Below, in pieces: positions 44,876 to 53,188 of a stretch of 64,000 nt of DNA (its first letter is position 1; each line of letters begins with the position of its first letter). A model generated the notes under the pieces. That model did not search any database. It saw only the letters and a program-made list of their open reading frames with translations, and was not told the DNA's origin. The stretch spans positions 62,001 through 126,000 of the forward strand of contig NZ_FONW01000013.1 of NCBI RefSeq assembly GCF_900113005.1. The letters run 5' to 3'. The DNA is from Sunxiuqinia elliptica. Lineage in GTDB: Bacteria > Bacteroidota > Bacteroidia > Bacteroidales > Prolixibacteraceae. The translations under genes were made by a program, and so were the position numbers.

Positions 44876-45055
44876 CGATCAACAGTTGACTTGGAGTCGA
44901 AATTGTTGATCGGTAACATAAGTTTTATAGATGAAATAAAAAAGAAGATCGTGAGTAGCATGAGAAAGAAAGCATCGACCGAATTCCAACTTAAGGAAAA
45001 AGAAAGATTGCTTTTCATGCGAATCTCCTGATGGTTTTATCGGAATCGATCTTCT
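44876..45055 (+). ncRNA. Candidate structured RNA in the susC-susD spacer
   Basis: The unusually long 229-bp spacer holds a hairpin CGATCAACA (44876-44884) / TGTTGATCG (44904-44912). It also holds a nested pair: outer arms AGAAGATCG (44943-44951) and CGATCTTCT (45047-45055), inner arms about GCATGAGAAAG and CTTTTCATGC. Together they could form a multi-stem RNA that governs susD expression or stability. No homologous RNA family is known to me. Folding by thermodynamic prediction was not run. Confidence 0.45.
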
Positions 45056-45083
45056 ACAATAGAAATAAACAATTTTAAAAGAG

Positions 45084-46811
45084 ATGAAAAATCTAAAAAT
45101 ATTAATCATATTGGCAGCCGTAATCACTGGCTTTGTTTCCTGCGATAGTGATTACCTGGATTTGTATCCGACTGACAGATTTACTAAAAATCAGTACTGG
45201 AAGAGCGTTACCGACCTTGAACTGTATTGTAACCACTATTATTCGTCATCATCCTTTAGTGTTCATGGAGGATGGTGGGCTTCATTTTATAGCGAGAACA
45301 ATAGCGACAACTTAATTCCAGAGATTCCTGATACGCGTTTAAATGGGACAGGCATCGTACCTACTACTGGCGGAAGCTGGTATTGGGGGAGAATTCGTGA
45401 CGTGAACTACTTTTTAACCAATTATCATACTGTTGAAGGTGTTCAGGCTGATGTGGACCATTATGTTGGAGAAGCTTATTTCTTTAAAGCTTACTTCTAC
45501 TATACTTTGTTGAAAAATTTCGGCGATTTACCTTGGTTGAATGAGGTTCATGGTCCTCGTGACGAAGCTTTGTTTCAAGCTCGTTTGCCTCGTAATGTGG
45601 TGGCTGATTCAATCGTTTCAACCATTGATAAAGCAATTGCTTTGTTGAAAACGAAAGGCGAAGCAAAAGATTTCCGCATTAACCGCGAAATCGCTCTTTT
45701 GATTAAATCTCGTATTTGTTTGTACGAAGGTACTTGGGAAAAATACCATGCCGGAACTCCTTTTGGGATTTCAGGACAAGATGGTTCTAAATTTCTTCGT
45801 TTGGCCAAAGAGGCTGCAGAGGAAGTGATAAACAGCAACAAGTATAGCTTGTATACTTCAGGTGACCCAAGTAATTCTTACTGGCGTTTATTTAATCAAA
45901 CAGACTTAAGCAGTAACCCTGAGGTAATGTTGTGGAAGAAGTTTAATATTGGTCAAGGAATTACGCATAATATTCAGCGGATGCTTCCATGGAGAGGTGA
46001 AGGTTCTGGAATTTCTTTAGGATTGGTGGAATCTTATCTTAAAAAGGATGGAACCTTGGCAACTGACGTTGACTATTCCAGCTTAACAACCATGGCTGCT
46101 GATCGTGACCCTCGTTTAGCGCAGACTGTTTTATTGCCCGGAGATGTTTTGACAAATGTGGGCTATGAAGCAACGGTTCAGCGTGTATTCACCGTTCCTT
46201 ATATCGACCAAACAGGTACTTACCGCAATACAACCGGATTCATGCTTTATAAAGGAATCGATCCGGATCCTGCACAGCAAAAGAATCAGGAAGGTATTGG
46301 TATAACAGCTTCTATTATTTTCAGATATGCAGAAGTATTGCTGAACTATGCGGAAGCTTGTGCTGAGCTTGGAGAATTGGATCAGGCAGCTGCCGACCGT
46401 TCAATCAACCAGCTTCGCAATCGTGTTGATGTGGGCAACCTGAATGTAGGTAATGTTCCATCTGATCCAAACAATATTTATGGTGTGTCTGACTTGATTT
46501 ACGAGGTGAGAAGAGAGCGTCGTGTTGAGTTGGCTTTGGAAAACCTGAGGTTTGATGACCTGATGCGCTGGCGTGCTCATAAAGGTTTTGCCGGAAAACG
46601 TCCGAAAGGAATGAAGTACTACGGTTCAGATCTGGAAAATTCATTTACCGGTTTTTATCCTCTTGTTGATGAAGATGGATTCCTGGAGCCATATCAAGAG
46701 TCTCTGCCACAAGGCTTCGGATTTAATCCGGAACGTGACTACTTGTTACCAATTCCGTCACAGGAAATTACCCTTAACCCGAACTTGGTTCAAAATCCCG
46801 GCTGGGATTAA
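45084..46811 (+). CDS. SusD/RagB-family glycan-binding lipoprotein
   Basis: The 575-residue protein has a signal with lipobox GFVSC (residues about 16-20) followed by DSDYLDLYPTDRFTKNQYWK, typical of SusD. Helical repeats include YFFKAYFYYTLLKNFGDLPW, and the C-terminus has DYLLPIPSQEITLNPNLVQN, the usual SusD ending. It covers the SusC barrel at the cell surface. It is unusually separated from susC by 229 bp of structured spacer, whereas in the first pair the gap is 12 bp. A terminator at 46828 follows, so the glycosidase genes beyond may depend partly on read-through or own promoters. Confidence 0.95.
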   Translation: MKNLKILIILAAVITGFVSCDSDYLDLYPTDRFTKNQYWKSVTDLELYCNHYYSSSSFSVHGGWWASFYSENNSDNLIPEIPDTRLNGTGIVPTTGGSWYWGRIRDVNYFLTNYHTVEGVQADVDHYVGEAYFFKAYFYYTLLKNFGDLPWLNEVHGPRDEALFQARLPRNVVADSIVSTIDKAIALLKTKGEAKDFRINREIALLIKSRICLYEGTWEKYHAGTPFGISGQDGSKFLRLAKEAAEEVINSNKYSLYTSGDPSNSYWRLFNQTDLSSNPEVMLWKKFNIGQGITHNIQRMLPWRGEGSGISLGLVESYLKKDGTLATDVDYSSLTTMAADRDPRLAQTVLLPGDVLTNVGYEATVQRVFTVPYIDQTGTYRNTTGFMLYKGIDPDPAQQKNQEGIGITASIIFRYAEVLLNYAEACAELGELDQAAADRSINQLRNRVDVGNLNVGNVPSDPNNIYGVSDLIYEVRRERRVELALENLRFDDLMRWRAHKGFAGKRPKGMKYYGSDLENSFTGFYPLVDEDGFLEPYQESLPQGFGFNPERDYLLPIPSQEITLNPNLVQNPGWD

Positions 46812-46827
46812 GTTTACATAGAGAGAG

Positions 46828-46867
46828 AAGTGCTTGAGGATACCCAATCCTTGGGCACTTACTTTTT
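46828..46867 (+). terminator. Terminator after susD
   Basis: Arms AAGTGCTTGAGGA and TCCTTGGGCACTT pair with a few G-T pairs around a short loop and are followed by ACTTTTTC. It lies 17 nt after the susD stop. Confidence 0.75.
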
Positions 46868-46934
46868 CAAGAAAATGGTCACTTGTATTTTTTTTACAGG
46901 TGATTTTGAATTACTGACTTAGCAAAAAATAATC

Positions 46935-48605
46935 ATGAAGTATAATCTGTTAACAGGAATTGCTTTACTTTTCATAGCGATGGGATGTCAACCCAAAGTA
47001 AGCTGGGTGAATAAAGAGTTGTCAACGGCAATATACCGTGAAGCAGGTTCAAAGGAGTTGACTGCTGTTGACCCGGAAAAAGTGGGCTTTCCCGGAGGCC
47101 GTGGACCTGACCATTTGGTTGCCTATACACCCGCTTTTGGTGAGCAAACCGGAACGAATGAATGGGGAAGTGAAGCGATTATTCGAAATGGCATAGTCGT
47201 CAGCGTAGGAGGAAACAACTCGGCAATCCCTGCCGATGGATTTGTTATCTCTGGAAATGAAAGCGCGAGTCTTTGGATTAGCCAAAATTTAAATGTAGGT
47301 ATGGAAATCAGGCTTGAGGGAAATACATTGCAGTACGCCACAACCGAAAATACCTTCATAGTTCAGGCTCGCCAAACTTATGAAAAGGTGTTGCAACGCT
47401 TTGAAACGGGTAAAATGACTGATGGTCAGGCGATCAAAGATTTTGAAGAGTTGGTGCAAGCTGATTTCGATGCGTTGGAAAATGCTCGGGAACAACAACA
47501 TATCGACATGGCTTTGATGTATGGCAAGCAGTTGTTGGATCGCTCACGAAAACTATATTATAGTTCTTTCGAGCCCCGTGAGAATGAATTCCGGGGAGTC
47601 TGGGTGCGTCTTGCTGATAAAACGCCAGAGGAGCTTAAAGCAACAATTAAGCGAATGGCTGATGCCGGAATCAATGCTATTTTGCCTGAAACCATTTACA
47701 ATGGTTATGCCATTTATCCAAGTGCCCATCCTTTATTGCCTCAATTACCTCAGTTTAAAGGTTGGGATCCAATGCAAATTATGGTGGAAGAGTGTGCCAA
47801 ATATGGGATGCAGGTAATCCCTTGGTGCGAAATGTTTTTCATTGGGGGAGCGCAATCACCTTTGGTTAAGCAAAAACCAGAATGGGTTGGTAAATTCCGA
47901 CACGGAGAGATTTTTGCCGTACTGGAACCAGGCTTTCATTATTTCTGTCCATCACGTCCTGAGGTGGCCGACTTCTTGTTAACCACCATCGATACCATGC
48001 TGCAACGTTATCCGATCCCGGAAGTGCAGCTTGACTACATTCGCTATTCCCTAAGTGAGCCTTGGGATAAAGGCTTCTGCTATTGCGACTATTGCCGCAA
48101 AAATGTAAAAAAGAAATTGAACTTTGACATTATGGCTATTTCTCCAGATGATAAAGCTGAGTGGGAGCAATGGAATAATTATCGTGCCAATAATGTGACT
48201 CGTTTTGTGGAGCAGGTTAACGAGCTGCTTCAAGGAAAACATCAGCATGTGGGGCTGTCGGTTGATGTGGTTCCACACCCGGTTAAAAGCCTCGAACTTA
48301 AGTTTCAGGATTGGGGAACTTGGGTGAAAAAAGATCAGGTGGATGCTGTTTATATCATGTCTTATGCTTTTGATAATATGACGGTAAGCAATGATGCTGA
48401 AAGCCTTAAAGAGATTGTTGCCGGAACCGATGTCAGTCAGATCGTGGGCTTAGGACCATATATGGGCTTTAAGCCGGAAACCTTGCTGGAACAAATTGAA
48501 ATTTCGAGAGAAAAAGGAGCCGATGGCGTGTGCCTGTTCTCATTCAATGCCTTGAGTGACGAGCAGATTGAAGCATTAAAATATGGTCCATTTAGAAGTT
48601 TGTAG
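46935..48605 (+). CDS. GHL10-type (DUF187) glycoside hydrolase-like lipoprotein
   Basis: The 556-residue protein has a signal and lipobox FIAMGC at about residue 18. Residues about 30-140 resemble the front half of a phosphodiester-glycosidase-like domain (TNEWGSEAIIRNGIVVSVGG, IPADGFVISG). The TIM barrel (about 215-540) begins EFRGVWVRLADKTPEEL and has VIPWCEMFFIGG, VQLDYIRYSL and DVVPHPVKS, as in GHL10/YngK proteins, some of which act on beta-glucosamine-type polymers. Its cytosolic relatives are rare; the lipobox places this one in the envelope. It follows a terminator and starts the third group of second-locus genes. Activity is inferred. Confidence 0.85.
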   Translation: MKYNLLTGIALLFIAMGCQPKVSWVNKELSTAIYREAGSKELTAVDPEKVGFPGGRGPDHLVAYTPAFGEQTGTNEWGSEAIIRNGIVVSVGGNNSAIPADGFVISGNESASLWISQNLNVGMEIRLEGNTLQYATTENTFIVQARQTYEKVLQRFETGKMTDGQAIKDFEELVQADFDALENAREQQHIDMALMYGKQLLDRSRKLYYSSFEPRENEFRGVWVRLADKTPEELKATIKRMADAGINAILPETIYNGYAIYPSAHPLLPQLPQFKGWDPMQIMVEECAKYGMQVIPWCEMFFIGGAQSPLVKQKPEWVGKFRHGEIFAVLEPGFHYFCPSRPEVADFLLTTIDTMLQRYPIPEVQLDYIRYSLSEPWDKGFCYCDYCRKNVKKKLNFDIMAISPDDKAEWEQWNNYRANNVTRFVEQVNELLQGKHQHVGLSVDVVPHPVKSLELKFQDWGTWVKKDQVDAVYIMSYAFDNMTVSNDAESLKEIVAGTDVSQIVGLGPYMGFKPETLLEQIEISREKGADGVCLFSFNALSDEQIEALKYGPFRSL

Positions 48606-48656
48606 ATAGCATTATAACTTATGCTTAGATTTTTTGAAAGAGAATGATGAATACGA

Positions 48657-48683
48657 AAGGATAGGGATTCGTTTCCTATCCTT
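48657..48683 (+). terminator. Hairpin after the GHL10 gene
   Basis: Arms AAGGATAGG and CCTATCCTT enclose a 9-nt loop 51 nt after the stop. A short pyrimidine stretch follows rather than a full T run, so termination may be weak. Confidence 0.55.
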
Positions 48684-48770
48684 CTGTTCATCAAACCTAA
48701 TTGGAGCGATATGTTCAGTTACTCATTAAGAAGTAAGCTGCGACAATTGTAAATTGAGATTTTAGAACAG

Positions 48771-50096
48771 ATGAAACGAGTGAAAGAGGGGATCAGAAGT
48801 TTTTTGTGGGTTTTGTTGTTTGGAGGAGTTTGTTTGCTTGCTTCATGTAATGAGCAAAACAAGGAGTTGCCGGATCCGGATCCAGAGCCGGAAACCACCA
48901 TCAAACCAAAATATTTGTGGTTTGATGCTTCTGCTAATTTTGAGCGGTTCAGCTATCAGGATTCCATTCAATATTACCTTGATAAGTGTGTGGAGATTGG
49001 TATAACAGATTTGGTTGTCGACGTACGTCCAGTGAGTGGCGATGTCCTCTACAAAAGCGAACTGGTTGATCCTTTGATTGACTGGAAAGGTTTTCATCGC
49101 GACATTGATTGGGATTACCTGGATGTGTTTATTCAGGAAGGTCATCAGCGCAAGTTGCGGGTTCATGCTTCGGTTAACGTATTTTCCGGTGGACACAATT
49201 ATTTCGATGCCGGTGTTGTCTATCGCGATCCAGAGTTTGCGGCCCTAACAACGCTATTGAACAAGCCGGAGGGAATGGTGGATATTAAAACACAGAAATC
49301 GAAGTATGCAGCTTTCTTTAATCCGGCCCATCCTAAAGTGCAGGCGTATTGTCTGAGCATTATTGAAGAATTGGTTGACGGATACGACTTGGATGGCATT
49401 ATCTTGGACCGGTGTCGCTTTGACGGACTGGACAGTGATTTCTCAGAGCTTTCCCGCGAACTTTTTGAAGCTTATATTGGACAAAAACTACAGCGTTTCC
49501 CGGCTGATATTTTTCATTGGAAAAAGCTGGCCAATGGTGATTGGGGGCGCGAAGCAGGTACCTTTTATCCCCAATGGCTTGAGTGGCGGGCCAAACTAAT
49601 CCACGACTTTTTTGCAACTGCCCGCGAACGGGTAAAACAACTTAAACCAAATATAGACTTCGGAACCTACACGGGGGCTTGGTACCCTTCCTACTATGAG
49701 TTTGGGGTGAATTGGGCCAGCAAAGAATACGATCCCCTGACGGATAACTACACCAACTGGATGTTTACGCCCAACTACAAGAATTTTGGTTACGCCGATC
49801 TGCTGGACACCTACATGACAGGTGTGTATTATAAGCAAGTATATGGCGCAGGATGGTACACCATTGAAGGAGGGCTTTGGAAAGCCAAAGTGCTGACCAA
49901 GAAAGAAGTTCCGGTGATTGGCAGTTTGTATGCCGATATATACAAAGAAGAACCTTGGAATATGACTGAAGCTGTTGAGTTGTGCTTAACGCTGGGCGAT
50001 GGCCTCATGGTTTTTGATATCGTTCAGGTGATTCAGTATGATTTGTGGGATGAGATTGAATTGGGCATTGAGAAAGCAGAACAAAAAGCAGGATAA
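48771..50096 (+). CDS. GHL10-like TIM-barrel lipoprotein, second member
   Basis: The 441-residue protein has a signal with lipobox LLASC, then a Pro/Asp/Glu linker (ELPDPDPEPETT), and a TIM barrel from about residue 43. Motifs are YLWFDASANFERF, DLVVDVRPVSGDVLY, RVHASVNVFSGGH, DGIILDRCRFDGL (place of the DYIRYP-type motif) and DFGTYTGAWYPSYYEFGVNW. These follow the layout of GHL10/DUF187 proteins, but overall similarity to the 46935 gene product is low, so it could belong to another glycosidase-like family. It is next to GHL10 and DUF4434 genes in the same operon region. Confidence 0.72.
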   Translation: MKRVKEGIRSFLWVLLFGGVCLLASCNEQNKELPDPDPEPETTIKPKYLWFDASANFERFSYQDSIQYYLDKCVEIGITDLVVDVRPVSGDVLYKSELVDPLIDWKGFHRDIDWDYLDVFIQEGHQRKLRVHASVNVFSGGHNYFDAGVVYRDPEFAALTTLLNKPEGMVDIKTQKSKYAAFFNPAHPKVQAYCLSIIEELVDGYDLDGIILDRCRFDGLDSDFSELSRELFEAYIGQKLQRFPADIFHWKKLANGDWGREAGTFYPQWLEWRAKLIHDFFATARERVKQLKPNIDFGTYTGAWYPSYYEFGVNWASKEYDPLTDNYTNWMFTPNYKNFGYADLLDTYMTGVYYKQVYGAGWYTIEGGLWKAKVLTKKEVPVIGSLYADIYKEEPWNMTEAVELCLTLGDGLMVFDIVQVIQYDLWDEIELGIEKAEQKAG

Positions 50097-50179
50097 ACAA
50101 GTAAAAACTAGAAAACTGAAATCAAGATAAAACAAGGAAGACAAAATAACACGGATTTATTAATACAACGATAGCTTAC

Positions 50180-51109
50180 ATGAAGATTAAAGGAACGTTT
50201 CTTGACGAAATTAGCCACGATATACCGCACCAAAACTGGGGGCGCAAGGAATGGGAAAAGGATTTTGTGAATATGAGAAATGCCGGCATTGACACGGTTA
50301 TTCTTATTCGGAGTGGGTACCAAAAGTGGCAAACTTTTGACTCCAACGTTTTGGGCAGTGAAATGGGGGCGCACCGCCCTCCGGTTGATTTGGTTCAAAT
50401 GTACCTGGAACTGAGCGAACAATATGAGATGGATTTCTATTTCGGAACCTATGACTCGGGGAAGTATTGGGTGAATGGAGATTACCGGAAAGAAGTCGAA
50501 TTGAATAAACGATTGATTGACGAAGTCTGGTCAAAATATGGCGAGCAAAAAGCCTTTAAAGGATGGTATATTTCGCAGGAATGTAGCCGGAAAACCGGGC
50601 AGATTATTGATCTCTACGCCAGCTTGGGAGAACATTGCAAGGCTGTTTCAAATGACCTGCCAACCATAATTTCACCCTACATTGATGGGGTTAAAAACAT
50701 TAGTCAGTACGTAACCACCACCGAAAAGGAAGGAGGCGTTTCGCTCAGCAAACACGAGCAGGAGTGGAGTGAGATTTTCGATGGGATTAAGCACGCAATT
50801 GACATCGTCGCGTTCCAGGACGGACATGTGAGTTTTGATGAACTAACGGACTTTCTGAAATTGAATAAGCAGCTGGCTGATCGTTATGGACTGGCTTGTT
50901 GGACCAATACCGAAACCTTTGACCGTGATATGCCGATAAAGTTTTTGCCGATTAAGTGGGAAAAGCTTTGGATGAAACTGGAAGCGGCAGCAAAAGCAGG
51001 AATTGAAGACGCCATCACGTTTGAGTTTTCCCATTTTATGAGTCCGCAAAGTGCTTATTTGCAGGCCGGACATTTATACAATCGCTACATGGAGTACCTC
51101 CGGAATTAG
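50180..51109 (+). CDS. DUF4434-type TIM-barrel protein, cytoplasmic
   Basis: The 309-residue protein has no signal peptide: it starts MKIKGTFLDEISHDIPHQNW directly. It resembles DUF4434, a TIM-barrel domain found in Bacteroidota utilisation loci. Motifs are GIDTVILIRSGYQKW, FYFGTYDSGKYW, GWYISQECSR (probable acid/base Glu) and ACWTNTETFDRDMP (possible second acidic residue), about 100 residues apart. The absence of a signal in a run of exported proteins is odd; either it works on imported oligosaccharides in the cytoplasm, or a start upstream was missed, although 84 bp of spacer holds no in-frame extension that looks like a signal. Function is inferred from the family. Confidence 0.72.
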   Translation: MKIKGTFLDEISHDIPHQNWGRKEWEKDFVNMRNAGIDTVILIRSGYQKWQTFDSNVLGSEMGAHRPPVDLVQMYLELSEQYEMDFYFGTYDSGKYWVNGDYRKEVELNKRLIDEVWSKYGEQKAFKGWYISQECSRKTGQIIDLYASLGEHCKAVSNDLPTIISPYIDGVKNISQYVTTTEKEGGVSLSKHEQEWSEIFDGIKHAIDIVAFQDGHVSFDELTDFLKLNKQLADRYGLACWTNTETFDRDMPIKFLPIKWEKLWMKLEAAAKAGIEDAITFEFSHFMSPQSAYLQAGHLYNRYMEYLRN

Positions 51110-51165
51110 TTGGTAGCGACACAACAGCGGATTCGTTAGATCCCATTTTAATGCTCAATACCATT

Positions 51166-51203
51166 CCGGGCCGGTGCTACTTATAGTTGCTGGTCCGGTT
51201 TTA
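51166..51203 (+). terminator. Terminator-like hairpin after the DUF4434 gene
   Basis: CCGGGCCGGTGCTAC and AGTTGCTGGTCCGG can pair with G-T pairs around TTAT, and TTTTA follows. It lies about 57 nt beyond the stop of the DUF4434 gene and 30 nt before the next start. Confidence 0.5.
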
Positions 51204-51232
51204 CTTTCCAAAATGAAATAAACGAACTGAAT

Positions 51233-53128
51233 ATGCAAATAAAAAGATTAGTTGCCCTTTTGATATTACTAAATACATGGGCAAGTTACGGACAGCTAAA
51301 TAGCTCGGTTCAAAAGGTTGATGTTTTGATTGTTGGCGCTGGCGCAAGTGGAACGATGGCCGGAATCCAGTCGGCCCGGTTGGGGGCAAAAACATTGCTT
51401 ATTGATGAAGGCCCTTGGTTGGGAGGCATGTTGACCTCGGCTGGGGTAAGTGCCATCGATGGAAATCACCAGTTGCATTCAGGCTTGTGGAATGAGTTTC
51501 GTCAACATCTCTACGATCATTATGGAGGCCCGAAAGCGGTAAAAACAGGCTGGGTGAGTAATGTCCTTTTCGAGCCATCGGTGGGACAGCAGATCCTCAG
51601 ACGAATGGTTTCTGCTGAGAAAGAATTACAGGTATGGCACAATTGTCGGTTAAGTTGGATCAAAAAAGAAGAGCAAGGCTGGTCGGTTTTCATCACGGAT
51701 GGAACACAGGAGGTCGAGCTTTACACCAAGGTCTTAATTGATGGTACTGAACTTGGCGATGTGGCTAAAGAAGCCGGAGTACCTTATCGCATAGGGATGG
51801 ATCGTCGTGCAGAAACGGGAGAGGAAATTGCCTCGGAAAGTGGAAACGACATTATCCAGGATTTGACTTACGTTGCGGTGTTGCAGGATTTTGGAACTGG
51901 AACTGACAAAACAATTGCCCGCCCTGAGAACTATGATCCAAGTCCGTTCATTTGCACTTGTGCCGGACGGTGCGATGCCGATACGGTGGAAGCTACTTTA
52001 TGGGAATGTGATTTCATGATGAACTATGGGGAGTTACCCAATCAGAAATATATGATTAACTGGCCAATCTATGGTAACGACTATTATTTGAACCTGATTG
52101 AATTGTCGGCCAAAGAACGTCAGAAAGAGCTGGAAAAAGCCAAGTGGTTTACCCGCTGTTACGTTTATTACCTGCAAACCGAGTTGGGCTACAAAAACAT
52201 TGGAATTGCAGAGAATGAATTTCCAACGGAAGATGGGCTGCCTTTAATTCCATACCATCGTGAATCCCGAAGAATAAAAGGAGAAGTCCTGTTCACCGTA
52301 AATGATTTAGCACGTCCTTTTGAGCAAAATGATCCTCTGTATCGCACAGGAGTTGCAGTTGGAGATTATCCGATTGACCATCATCATGCCGCTTATCATG
52401 GCAACGAAGAATTGCCCGACATTCATTTTTATCCCGTACCAAGTTATTCCTTGCCTATGGGGACGTTGCTTCCGGCTGAAGTTGAGGACCTGATTGTTGC
52501 CGAAAAGTCAATTTCGGTGACTAACATTGTAAACGGAACAACACGCTTGCAACCGGTGTGTATCTTGAATGGACAGGCGGCTGGAGCCATTGCGGCTATT
52601 GCTGTGCGTGAAGCTTGCAAGCCGGGAGAGGTTTCGGTACGGCAGGTTCAGAGTGAGCTGCTAAAGGCTGGGGCTTACCTGATGCCTTATTGCGATGTTC
52701 AACCTAATGAAAAGGAGTTTGCAGCGATTCAGCGCATTGGAGCTACCGGAATCTTGAAGGGAGAAGGGAAGAATGTTGGCTGGCAAAACCTGACCCTTTT
52801 TCACCCGGATTCAGTGCTCATAGTGGAAGCGATAGCGAATGGTTTGGAAGACTTGGGGATTCACTCAGTGGTAAGATCAGCGGGAGAAAGTTTTAGTTTG
52901 AAGGAGACCATTTCGTTGCTGAAGGAGATTCAGAAAACGCAAGGGAAAAAACGATTGAACAAGAAAGCTGTTGAGGCGTATTGGGCGGAGTTGGCTTACG
53001 GTGCTTTCAACGAGGATGCGATGGTGAGCAGAAGGCAGTTTGCAGCCTTGCTCGATCACTTTTGCGATCCGTTTCATTATTGGGAAGTGGATATTAAAGG
53101 GCATGTTTTGCCATCCAAAAAGCATTAA
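51233..53128 (+). CDS. Exported FAD-dependent oxidoreductase
   Basis: The 631-residue protein has a signal peptide (about residues 1-20; LVALLILLNTWASYG). The Rossmann FAD-binding segment VLIVGAGASGTMAGIQSARLG is at about residues 32-52, then DEGPWLGGMLTSAGVSA; a second FAD contact lies in TKVLIDGTELGDVAKEAG. It belongs to the PF12831-type FAD oxidoreductases common in Bacteroidota utilisation loci and sometimes labelled xanthan lyase by error. Two close cysteines FICTCAGRCD (about residues 242-251) are notable. It may oxidise a sugar or a released aglycone in the periplasm. It is convergent to the GH92 gene, with a hairpin between. Confidence 0.82.
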   Translation: MQIKRLVALLILLNTWASYGQLNSSVQKVDVLIVGAGASGTMAGIQSARLGAKTLLIDEGPWLGGMLTSAGVSAIDGNHQLHSGLWNEFRQHLYDHYGGPKAVKTGWVSNVLFEPSVGQQILRRMVSAEKELQVWHNCRLSWIKKEEQGWSVFITDGTQEVELYTKVLIDGTELGDVAKEAGVPYRIGMDRRAETGEEIASESGNDIIQDLTYVAVLQDFGTGTDKTIARPENYDPSPFICTCAGRCDADTVEATLWECDFMMNYGELPNQKYMINWPIYGNDYYLNLIELSAKERQKELEKAKWFTRCYVYYLQTELGYKNIGIAENEFPTEDGLPLIPYHRESRRIKGEVLFTVNDLARPFEQNDPLYRTGVAVGDYPIDHHHAAYHGNEELPDIHFYPVPSYSLPMGTLLPAEVEDLIVAEKSISVTNIVNGTTRLQPVCILNGQAAGAIAAIAVREACKPGEVSVRQVQSELLKAGAYLMPYCDVQPNEKEFAAIQRIGATGILKGEGKNVGWQNLTLFHPDSVLIVEAIANGLEDLGIHSVVRSAGESFSLKETISLLKEIQKTQGKKRLNKKAVEAYWAELAYGAFNEDAMVSRRQFAALLDHFCDPFHYWEVDIKGHVLPSKKH

Positions 53129-53136
53129 ATAAACAC

Positions 53137-53168
53137 CAAGGTCGGGTGACAAATTGTGCCCGACCTTG
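53137..53168. terminator. Hairpin between convergent genes
   Basis: Arms CAAGGTCGGG and CCCGACCTTG enclose a 12-nt loop, midway between the stop codons of the FAD oxidoreductase gene and the GH92 gene, so it can serve both directions. Confidence 0.7.
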
Positions 53169-53188
53169 ATGATCATAGGTGCTAATTT

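Noticed and set aside
51233-53128. Xanthan lyase for the FAD protein
   Set aside because: The protein is clearly an FAD-binding oxidoreductase with a Rossmann motif; the lyase label seen on relatives is an annotation error.
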